From contig JAHBNG010000113.1 in NCBI GenBank assembly GCA_019217005.1, positions 1 through 50,204 on the forward strand: a DNA stretch of 50,204 nucleotides. Direction: 5' to 3'. Shown in pieces: positions 43,493-50,204 of the stretch (positions are counted from its first letter, which is position 1; every line of letters starts with the position of its first letter). The DNA is from Chloroflexi bacterium TSY (GTDB lineage: Bacteria > Chloroflexota > Anaerolineae > Caldilineales > Caldilineaceae). Under the pieces are notes generated by a model that was not told where the DNA came from, did not search any database, and saw only the letters and a list, made by a program, of their open reading frames with translations. The translations under genes and the position numbers were made by a program.

Positions 43493-43619
43493 CCGACATC
43501 TGAAGTTGAAACCGGAGAATCCGAGGAAGAAAACGAACCAACTGAAGCTGCCGCCAACGGCGGAGAGAATCAGACCGATGATACACAGAGCGCTGATTCA
43601 GACGAGGCAAGTGAATAAA

Positions 43620-44522
43620 ATGACAACACATACACCCATATTGGAGCAATCGCCCAGAACAGCGATCAGCGATTACATCATGTTGACGAAGCCGCGCATC
43701 ATTTCGCTGCTGCTTCTGACCACGTTGATACCAATGTTTTTGGCTGACTCCACTTTACCCAGCCCCTTGCTCGTCTTCTGGACCATGCTTGGGGGATTTC
43801 TGGCTGCGGGCGGAGCAAATGCTCTCAACCAATATTTCGACCGCGATATTGATCATGTGATGGTACGAACACGCAAACGTCCTTTGCCAAGTAATCGCAT
43901 GGAGCCGATCCAGGTTCTCTTATTTGGCATCGCGCTAAGCGTTCTTAGCTTTTTGCAGCTTTGGTTGACAGTGAACTTGCTCACGGCACTCCTTGCTTTA
44001 TCGGGCATTTTCTTTTATGTTTTTGTTTATACATGCTATTTGAAGCGTAGGAGTACGCAAAATATTGTGATCGGCGGTGCAGCTGGCGCGATTCCCCCAC
44101 TGGTGGGTTGGGCAGCTGTCGCAAATGAAATCTCATTGCTGCCCGTCTTTATGTTCACGATTGTCTTTTATTGGACGCCGCCTCACTTCTGGGCACTGGC
44201 ATTGATGCGTCAAAAAGAGTATGCCGCTGCTGGTGTCCCAATGCTACCGGTTGTTGCCGGGGCCAAAGAGACGCACCGCCAAATTGTGCTATATAGCATT
44301 CTGTTATTCCTGATCAGCATCGCACCGGTCTTCCTCTATCTCCTTGGTCCACTCTATCTAGTGCTGGCGCTGATCCTAAATGGAATCTTCCTGTGGCAGG
44401 CAGTGGCCATTTGGCGTTTGCCGTCTAACAGTCATACCTGGCGTTTGTACAAATATAGTTTGCTTTATTTGGCCCTACTTTTTGTGGCAATGGGCGTTGA
44501 TCGAATCTTTCAGTTTAGTTAG
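43620..44522 (+). CDS. ctaB: Protoheme IX farnesyltransferase (haem O synthase)
   Basis: The 300-residue polytopic enzyme adds the farnesyl group to haem b, giving haem O for the oxidase. The two Asp-rich sites are in N-Q-Y-F-D-R-D-I-D-H-V-M-x-R-T-x-x-R-P-L-P and in the PHFWALALMRQKEYAAAGVPMLP segment. The ATG at 43620 is chosen because M-T-T-H-T-P is followed by the family's S-D-Y-I-M-L-T-K-P-R; the open frame extends 75 codons upstream, but that region is the acidic tail of the preceding gene in another frame. The ATG lies one base after the ancestral stop (TAA) of the cytochrome gene. Confidence 0.95.
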   Translation: MTTHTPILEQSPRTAISDYIMLTKPRIISLLLLTTLIPMFLADSTLPSPLLVFWTMLGGFLAAGGANALNQYFDRDIDHVMVRTRKRPLPSNRMEPIQVLLFGIALSVLSFLQLWLTVNLLTALLALSGIFFYVFVYTCYLKRRSTQNIVIGGAAGAIPPLVGWAAVANEISLLPVFMFTIVFYWTPPHFWALALMRQKEYAAAGVPMLPVVAGAKETHRQIVLYSILLFLISIAPVFLYLLGPLYLVLALILNGIFLWQAVAIWRLPSNSHTWRLYKYSLLYLALLFVAMGVDRIFQFS

Positions 44523-44552
44523 GCAAAAGCTGTGGAGAAGGCAAAGGCTATG

Positions 44553-44702
44553 AGGGTGTTTTAAAAGTCTGACGAAAGGGTGAGCAAACGCCGGTTGAGT
44601 CGCAAAGCGGTATCGAAACCAGCGTTTGCGGGTCGCCCCGTTTGGTTTCGATACGCCTTCGGCTACTCAACCGGCACTGATCTCACCTTTTAAAACACGC
44701 TC
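44553..44702. repeat. Family E inverted-repeat element, copy 2, between ctaB and valS
   Basis: GGGTGTTTTAAAAGTC and CTTTTAAAACACGCTCTA are the termini, like those at 13453-13610. The interior differs and consists of another long palindrome (CCGGTTGAGT...TCGAAACCA facing TGGTTTCGATACGCC...ACTCAACCGG). It lies between the convergent ends of ctaB and valS, where the hairpin could end transcription from both sides. Confidence 0.75.
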
Positions 44703-44758
44703 TAAGGAAGAGGGGTATTCGACAGGCCCTTTTCTTAGCCTCAACCTCCTCCTTCGCC

Positions 44759-47509
44759 TCATCCACTCAATTCTGCCAGTCGTTCACTCAACTGTATCTG
44801 TTTTATTTCCAATTCACTCTGCTTTGTGCGTTCGCGCTCGACAACATTCTCTGGTGCGTTGTTCACAAAGCCTGGGTTGCTCAACTTCCCCGTGACGCGG
44901 GTGAGCTGTTGAGCAACATTGTCGATTTCTTTCTGTAAACGAGTGCGTTCGGCATCCAGATCAACGAGTCCAGCCAAAGGCAAATAGATCGAAACACCGC
45001 CCGTCGTAAGAGTGACAGCTTTACTGGGTGCTTCTAAATGCCTGGCAATTTCCACCGATTCGCTATCCAGCCGTGCCAAGCTCGCCAATAGGGGCAGGTT
45101 GTCCAGCAGTTCGGTCGTATGTTCACCTGCACTGATCAACGCTGCAATTCGACGCGACGGCGGAACATCATATTCACTTCGCGCGTTGCGAATAGCGTGA
45201 ACCATTGCTTGTAGTCGCTCAAAGGCAGAATCTGCAGTGCTATCTGGTTTGCCTGTTCCCATGGGCCAACGACTGACGATGAGAGCACGCGGCGACCCAT
45301 CGGGTGCTGTCCCACCCAAGCCCGGCAGATTTTGCCAGATCGTTTCTGTAACAAAAGGCATGAAGGGATGCAGCAGACGCAAACTGCGTTCCAACACGTA
45401 CGCCAATACCTGTCGCGTGGCCTGTGCCTCATCATCTGTTCCATTGTAGAGCCGTACCTTCGATGCTTCAATGTACCAGTCGCAATATTCATTCCACAAA
45501 AATTCATACAATCTGCGACCGGCTTCACCCAATTGCCATCCCTGAATTAATCTATCTACTTCACCCTCTACGGCAGCCAATCGACTCAATGCCCACCGAT
45601 CTGCGAGGCCGATCTCTTTATGCGCTGGTAGTATGTAATGGATGTCAGGACCGTCTTCACGAACTTCTAAATCGTGCCCTTCAAGATTCATAATCACAAA
45701 GCGAGCTGCATTCCAGATTTTGTTGGCAAAGTTGCGGTTGGCCTGGACACGCGTCTCACTCATCTTCAGATCGTTTCCTGGCGTGCTGCCCGTTAACAGC
45801 GTGAATCGCAGTGCATCATTGCCATATTCATGAATTAGGTCGAGCGGGTCGAGCGCATTGTCGAGGCTCTTACTCATTTTGCGCCCAAGCTCATCTCGCA
45901 CCAAACCATGCAAATAAACGGTCTTAAATGGGGCTTCGCCCGTAAATTTCAAGCCCATCATGATCATGCGCGCAACCCAAAAGAAGATAATGTCATATCC
46001 CGTTTCCAGAACGGTGGTTGGATACCAAGTTGCCAGATCATCCGTTTCCTTTGGCCAACCCAACGTACTGAAGGGCCAAAGCCCGCTGCTGAACCAAGTA
46101 TCAAGAACATCTGGATCCTGTTCTAGCTCCACTTCTTTCCCGTAGTGAGCCAACGCTTGCGTATGAGCATCGGCATCGGTTTTTGCCGCAAAGGGTTGCC
46201 CATCTGGTCCATACCAGATCGGTATTCGATGCCCCCACCAGAGTTGACGACTGATGCACCAATCCCGAATGTTCTCCATCCAGTTGAAGTAGATCTTTTC
46301 GAAACGTTTGGGCACGATTTCGATATCGCCATTGCGGACAGCTTCAATCGACGGCTTGGCCAGCGGTTCAGTTTTGACCCACCATTGTTCGCTCAACAAG
46401 GGCTCAACCACTGTGTGGCAACGCTCACAGTGACCGACTTGGTGATCATGTTCCTGAACGCTGACAACGAGACCTTCACTCTCCATGTCTTTCCAAAGCT
46501 TCTTACGAACATCAAAGCGATCGAGTCCTGCATAGGGACCTGCCTCATCGTTAAGTGACCCATCTTTATGAAGGATATTGAGAAATTCCAGACCATGACG
46601 CTGGCCGATTTCATAGTCATTTGGATCATGACCCGGCGTGACTTTCAGTGCACCTGTCCCAAACGATGGATCGACATGCTCATCAGCAATCACCGGGATT
46701 GCGCGGTTGAGAATAGGCACCAGGGCCGTCTTACCAATCAGATGGTTATATCGTTCATCATCTGGGTGGACGGCCACTGCTGTATCACCCAGGATGGTTT
46801 CGGGGCGCGTTGTGCTCACTTCTACATGCCCGCCAGCCTGCAGCGGATAGCGGAAGGTATAGAGCTTGCCATGAATCTCTTCATATTCAACTTCTAGATC
46901 GCTGATTGCACTGGCGCAACGTGGACACCAATTGACCAATCGCATTCCTTTGTAGATCAAGCCTTCATTATAGAGTTGAATGAAGGCTTCTAAGACCGCC
47001 TCGCTTAGGCCATCATCAAGCGTAAAGCGTTCCTGTTGCCAATCGGTCGAAATGCCCATCCGGCGCTGCTGACCACTGATGCGACCATGATATTCAACCT
47101 TCCAGTCCCAGACTTCTTGCACAAAACGCTCCCGTCCCATCTTGTGCCGATCGAGCCCTTGTTCGGCCAGTTTGCGCTCTACCACATTTTGAGTCGCAAT
47201 ACCAGCATGGTCAGTCCCAGGTACGTAAAGAGCGCGACGACCAATCATGCGATTGTAGCGGATGAGCATATCCTCAATGCTACTCATGATGGCGTGACCC
47301 AGATGAAGAGCCCCCGTTACATTGGGAGGCGGCATCGAGATAACGTAAGGTTCTGCGTCGGCAGCAGTCAATCCGCTTGCAACCTGCTGTTCCGGACGAA
47401 AGAAATTGTTTTCCTCCCACCATTGGTACAACTCCTCCTCAACACTGAGGTGATCATAGGCTTTGGGCATTTGCGTTTCAGTTGTTTGGGATTTGTTTTG
47501 ATTTGACAT
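44759..47509 (-). CDS. valS: Valyl-tRNA synthetase
   Basis: The 916-residue class I synthetase charges tRNA-Val. The HIGH motif reads HLGHA (PPNVTGALHLGHAI) and KMSKS reads GRKMSKS. The editing (CP1) domain includes STTRPETILGDTAVAVHP. The C-terminal coiled-coil arm typical of ValRS is present (LDAERTRLQKEIDNVAQQL). The ATG at 47509 has no strong SD. The gene is preceded by a T-box leader and a good promoter (47624-47944), so it is regulated by uncharged tRNA-Val. It converges on ctaB across element E2. Confidence 0.97.
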   Translation of the reverse strand: MSNQNKSQTTETQMPKAYDHLSVEEELYQWWEENNFFRPEQQVASGLTAADAEPYVISMPPPNVTGALHLGHAIMSSIEDMLIRYNRMIGRRALYVPGTDHAGIATQNVVERKLAEQGLDRHKMGRERFVQEVWDWKVEYHGRISGQQRRMGISTDWQQERFTLDDGLSEAVLEAFIQLYNEGLIYKGMRLVNWCPRCASAISDLEVEYEEIHGKLYTFRYPLQAGGHVEVSTTRPETILGDTAVAVHPDDERYNHLIGKTALVPILNRAIPVIADEHVDPSFGTGALKVTPGHDPNDYEIGQRHGLEFLNILHKDGSLNDEAGPYAGLDRFDVRKKLWKDMESEGLVVSVQEHDHQVGHCERCHTVVEPLLSEQWWVKTEPLAKPSIEAVRNGDIEIVPKRFEKIYFNWMENIRDWCISRQLWWGHRIPIWYGPDGQPFAAKTDADAHTQALAHYGKEVELEQDPDVLDTWFSSGLWPFSTLGWPKETDDLATWYPTTVLETGYDIIFFWVARMIMMGLKFTGEAPFKTVYLHGLVRDELGRKMSKSLDNALDPLDLIHEYGNDALRFTLLTGSTPGNDLKMSETRVQANRNFANKIWNAARFVIMNLEGHDLEVREDGPDIHYILPAHKEIGLADRWALSRLAAVEGEVDRLIQGWQLGEAGRRLYEFLWNEYCDWYIEASKVRLYNGTDDEAQATRQVLAYVLERSLRLLHPFMPFVTETIWQNLPGLGGTAPDGSPRALIVSRWPMGTGKPDSTADSAFERLQAMVHAIRNARSEYDVPPSRRIAALISAGEHTTELLDNLPLLASLARLDSESVEIARHLEAPSKAVTLTTGGVSIYLPLAGLVDLDAERTRLQKEIDNVAQQLTRVTGKLSNPGFVNNAPENVVERERTKQSELEIKQIQLSERLAELSG

Positions 47510-47623
47510 AATTGCTCAACCATTTTGTATTTTCGAGATTAGAGATAATGAGGACAGAGGACTGAGGAATGAGTCAATTGAATTCCATCTCTGCTACTTA
47601 TAGCCCTCGATCTCTAACCCAAT

Positions 47624-47656
47624 AAAAAAAGCCGCTCGTCTCAAGGACGAAGCGAC
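47624..47656 (-). terminator. Regulated terminator of the valS T-box
   Basis: On the minus strand, GTCGCTTCGTCC (47656 down) pairs with the GACGAGCGGC end (to 47631) around a short loop, followed by a run of seven U residues (47630-47624). It is mutually exclusive with the antiterminator formed by the T-box sequence. Confidence 0.85.
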
Positions 47657-47911
47657 TCCGCGGTACCACCTTGTTTAACCGACTTTTATAAACACATGAC
47701 AAACATGTATCAGTCGATTCTCTCTTGCGCAGTAACGGGCGCTCCCGAACAATGCTATGAGACAATTATCAATTATCCCGTTCACATCGCTAACCTTCCC
47801 GACGACCTTCCCCACCTGAATCACGAACAGAGCTTTCAGCCGATGACCCTGTCTCTCTAACGCGTTACGTGGCAGGTACTCCTCCGGTGCAATGTTGTTC
47901 GATTATTTGAA
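47624..47911 (-). ncRNA. T-box leader of valS
   Basis: On the minus strand the leader contains the T-box sequence GGTGGTACCGCGG (47670-47658), which pairs with the NCCA end of uncharged tRNA. An intrinsic terminator follows at once. A stem I region at about 47880-47770 shows GAGTA and AGAGAG-type motifs (GGAGTACC and TTAGAGAGAC). The Val specifier codon cannot be fixed by eye; GTC triplets occur on the 3' side of stem I. Uncharged tRNA-Val should favour antitermination and valS expression. Confidence 0.92.
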
Positions 47912-47915
47912 CGTA

Positions 47916-47944
47916 AGTTTACATTGATTGGAATCGATTGTCAA
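47916..47944 (-). promoter_or_regulatory. Promoter of the valS leader
   Basis: On the minus strand, TTGACA (47944-47939) is a consensus -35, followed after exactly 17 bases by TAAACT (47921-47916) as -10. Transcription would start near 47909, directly before the T-box leader. The rest of 47510-47998 holds only the leader and valS 5' sequence. Confidence 0.7.
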
Positions 47945-47998
47945 GCTTTATTTGATATGATGCCGGTGGATGGATGTTAGATTCGGAATGACTGTCGA

Positions 47999-49951
47999 TC
48001 AACCCGCATACTTTCTTGACACGACTAAACCGAATATACAGACCACGGTGCATGTCAATATGATTATCAAAACAGGCAGAAATCTGTTAATACATTTTGT
48101 ATGAACAGATCGCTGAAAAGCATTCAATGGGTTAAAAACATAGAGCAACGACAGATCCAGAGAGCCATTTATGGATTGACCATTCATGATAAGTTCCGTG
48201 GGGCTCTCTGTGCGAAATTCGCCATATGGCAACGTGATATTCGTCTGATCGGTTTCGACTGTTACCTCTACCTGAACGATTTCTCCGGTAGAAATTGATA
48301 CTGATTCGAGAAACGGAAAGTAGACAAAGCCATTTTCGACCTGACGTGCCGTCGACTCACGGCTACAGGAGAGGGAAGGCATATCCGATATGGATTGATG
48401 CAAAAGACAGGTGCGCAAAGTACCAACACCATTTGCCTCAACAAGGCGCAACCGTACACCTGAGATGGTCTCCATTGCGGGTTTTACTTCTTGTGCAATA
48501 GAGCCCCCTGCTGTTAAGGTATAATTTTGCCATGTTAACCAATTATTTTGGCTAACAAACGTACGTGCTAAGAGCAGATTGAGCGCGAGTCCGCCAAACA
48601 TAACAATACAAGGCACAAGTATAAGCTTTCTGAGATCTACTGGTTTCAAAGATGATATCGTTCTGCCTACAATCATTCTTGCTGATCCATGCCACATTGC
48701 CATTAAGAGTCCGGCTACCCACAAGCTGTTGACCGCTGGCCATATCTGATGAACCAAATGTGCAATTGTTGGGTGAGCAATATCGAGCGTTGTCAACAGA
48801 TTAGGCATATTGAAGAATGGTGACAGATGAAGGGAGAGCGCAACGCCTAGCTCACGATGTTGTCCGAAAAGCGTCAAGGCAAACGCCATTTGCATCGTGA
48901 GCCAGGGGAGCCAGGATCTTCTCTCTTGATCGACGACAGCACATAGAAATGGTGTGATCCAGATTAACCAATAGAACGGAGTTGGCGTCCACAAGAAAAG
49001 AAGCGCTAGGACAACAAGCGTGATGCACCAAACGATTTTATCATCTTTAAGGTCTCGCACCGTATGATCGATCGATATCAACGCCCCAAGCAAAATGAAA
49101 TATGAGACCGCAAAGGGCGAAACGCTCTTGCCAAATAAAGGGATCGTTCGCAACAGTCCTATCCCTTCTGGATTGAATAAAACGCCATGTATAAATGTAT
49201 GTGTTGTCAGGAAGGGAAGCACACTGAGGACAAAGGGCGAACAACCAATACAGAAGAGGAGCAATCTCATCCTCCAACTTGTTGTCATGACCAAAAGCAA
49301 GGGAGGAAGAAGAAGCAATGGATAAACTTTAAACGTTGCACCAATACCTAGGAACAAAGCACATTGTACCATCCACCGCCTACCTGATCTGGTTGAAGTT
49401 GGGTGTGGTATCGTTATTGTCTGAATGGCCTTCTGAGCAGCAAAAACAGCTGCAACAGTAAATGTTGTCGCATAGATATCATTTTGCCCCATCATGAATG
49501 GCGTATAAATTGCCGCCGGTGCCCAAACCCACAAAAGAGACGCTGTACGTCCAAGAGAACGCAACAACATAAGGGTTATTGCTAGATCAAAGGGCAAATA
49601 AAGAAGCTTAAACAGAAAGATTGAGCGAGCTGGACGAGGAACCTTCCAGATTGACGCCCAACCAGAGAGATCAATTGCTCCGGCTCGATCCAGCAGCTCC
49701 ATCCAGATTGATGTTAATGCATAGAAACCATATGGATAGGGTGCCCACACTCCTGGACGTTGCATGACAACTTCGCCGAATCGTTCATGCAAATAGGCAT
49801 AGAGATTCAGATGACCTTCATTGATAAAATGGGTCATCCAAGGCATGAACATGACATCATGCTGTCCGGTAAGAGGCATCAAAAAAATACGAAGAAGATA
49901 GCCTCCAAATAACGCCCCAAAAAATGGTGATATCCTTGTTATCGTCCCCAC
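47999..49951 (-). CDS. GT87/mannosyltransferase-like polytopic glycosyltransferase
   Basis: The 650-residue protein has about ten N-terminal to central membrane helices, then a large extracytoplasmic C-terminal domain (about 480-620) and a last membrane helix (FLPVLIIILTCTVVCIFGLVV). Features of GT-C enzymes of the GT87/DUF2029 type include an early H-D-V-M-F in the first loop, P-Y-P-Y-G-F-Y, G-Q-N-D-I-Y and F-K-V-Y-P-L-L-L-L-P. It probably transfers a sugar from a polyprenyl phosphate outside the membrane; donor and acceptor are unknown. It starts at a GTG two bases after the PhyH-like stop, so the two genes form an operon. Confidence 0.75.
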   Translation of the reverse strand: MGTITRISPFFGALFGGYLLRIFLMPLTGQHDVMFMPWMTHFINEGHLNLYAYLHERFGEVVMQRPGVWAPYPYGFYALTSIWMELLDRAGAIDLSGWASIWKVPRPARSIFLFKLLYLPFDLAITLMLLRSLGRTASLLWVWAPAAIYTPFMMGQNDIYATTFTVAAVFAAQKAIQTITIPHPTSTRSGRRWMVQCALFLGIGATFKVYPLLLLPPLLLVMTTSWRMRLLLFCIGCSPFVLSVLPFLTTHTFIHGVLFNPEGIGLLRTIPLFGKSVSPFAVSYFILLGALISIDHTVRDLKDDKIVWCITLVVLALLFLWTPTPFYWLIWITPFLCAVVDQERRSWLPWLTMQMAFALTLFGQHRELGVALSLHLSPFFNMPNLLTTLDIAHPTIAHLVHQIWPAVNSLWVAGLLMAMWHGSARMIVGRTISSLKPVDLRKLILVPCIVMFGGLALNLLLARTFVSQNNWLTWQNYTLTAGGSIAQEVKPAMETISGVRLRLVEANGVGTLRTCLLHQSISDMPSLSCSRESTARQVENGFVYFPFLESVSISTGEIVQVEVTVETDQTNITLPYGEFRTESPTELIMNGQSINGSLDLSLLYVFNPLNAFQRSVHTKCINRFLPVLIIILTCTVVCIFGLVVSRKYAG

Positions 49952-49953
49952 AA

Positions 49954-50204
49954 TCAGGTTGGTCGCATCTCACCAAGTAGCGATGCATCTTGCGAAACAT
50001 ATTCTGCCAAGGGGCTTCCAATACGCCCGTAGGCATTCCAAACCTTGAATCCCAAAAGCGCTAGAAGATCAGGTGAGGCTTCCTCTACAACTTCCTTCGA
50101 GGTCCCGAGCGCGAAATTCTCCTGAGTACGAAACTGTGGTCCACAGAAAGTCGTCAATAGCCCAAGACGTTCTCCGTCGCTTGTATTTGCACCTGTCCCA
50201 TGCC
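49954..50204 (-). CDS. PhyH-like dioxygenase, C-terminal part only
   Basis: The frame is open to the window edge and ends at 49954. The visible 82 residues begin H-G-T-G-A-N-T-S-D-G-E-R-L-G-L, the segment around the iron-binding His in phytanoyl-CoA dioxygenase (PhyH) family proteins. They continue Q-F-R-T-Q-E-N-F and end EMRPT. The enzyme would be an Fe(II)/2-oxoglutarate hydroxylase; the substrate is unknown. An in-frame TTG at 50157 gives a shorter frame, but the HGTGANTSD segment upstream is family sequence, so that is not the start. Confidence 0.7.
   Translation of the reverse strand, partial: HGTGANTSDGERLGLLTTFCGPQFRTQENFALGTSKEVVEEASPDLLALLGFKVWNAYGRIGSPLAEYVSQDASLLGEMRPT

Noticed and set aside
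43395..43619. N-terminal 75-codon extension of ctaB
   Set aside because: The region is the acidic tail of the upstream cytochrome in another frame, producing a Lys/Arg-rich nonsense peptide. The CtaB family sequence begins after the ATG at 43620.
47510..47998. Possible tRNA gene or small ORF upstream of valS
   Set aside because: The conserved T-box and the terminator explain the structure; no cloverleaf was found.

Overview
The window looks like a piece of a Chloroflexota chromosome, probably from an aerobic Anaerolineae-like lineage. This is inferred from gene content: a caa3-type oxidase with a DUF420 protein, a bc-type complex made of Rieske, long cytochrome b and dihaem cytochrome c, a PCP-reductase-domain cluster, and a T-box in front of valS. 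Base composition is intermediate. I see no tRNA, rRNA, CRISPR array, phage gene or intact transposase.

Layout. Positions 1-13,200 hold mixed housekeeping genes: a partial Rieske/ThDP-enzyme fusion, an AI-2E-type transporter gene broken by a small transposon-like element, an aminotransferase, a periplasmic ligand-binding lipoprotein, threonine synthase, rnc and smc (convergent), and a membrane protein. Positions 13,600-30,450 are a respiratory island. A minus-strand operon (Rieske, cytochrome b, dihaem cytochrome c) diverges from a plus-strand run that encodes a YtkA/FixH-like protein, a CydA-like bd-superfamily protein without CydB, three multidomain c-type cytochromes, a cupredoxin-like lipoprotein, cytochrome oxidase subunits II, I, III and IV, and DUF420. 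Positions 30,485-38,034 hold a cluster in which five copies of the PCP_red domain occur in three proteins: a double-Usp protein, a zinc-ribbon protein and a radical SAM/SPASM protein. A Cld/HemQ-family protein, an Mrp-type ATPase and a ferredoxin accompany them. Positions 38,125-44,522 carry oxidase-assembly and cytochrome genes (CtaG, a Cox11-domain protein, a dihaem cytochrome c, CtaB). Positions 44,759-50,204 carry valS with its T-box leader, a GT87-like glycosyltransferase and the C-terminus of a PhyH-like dioxygenase.

The respiratory genes fit one electron-transfer programme: quinol to Rieske/cytochrome b/c, through multihaem cytochrome c carriers and a copper protein, to a caa3-type oxidase and possibly the CydA-like enzyme. 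CtaB, CtaG and the Cox11-domain protein would assemble the oxidase. The PCP_red/radical SAM/HemQ-like/Mrp/ferredoxin cluster between them is the best candidate for an undescribed system. I suggest tetrapyrrole or metal-cofactor tailoring or insertion, but that is inference.

The second theme is a dense population of short non-coding inverted-repeat elements of at least six families. One 155-bp family has two copies, each with a perfect 8-bp target duplication: one splits the AI-2E gene and the other sits inside another repeat. Another family supplies the stop codon, and an identical four-residue C-terminus, to two unrelated proteins. Two respiratory genes show fresh lesions: a +1 frameshift, and an in-frame TAG inside an acidic tail.
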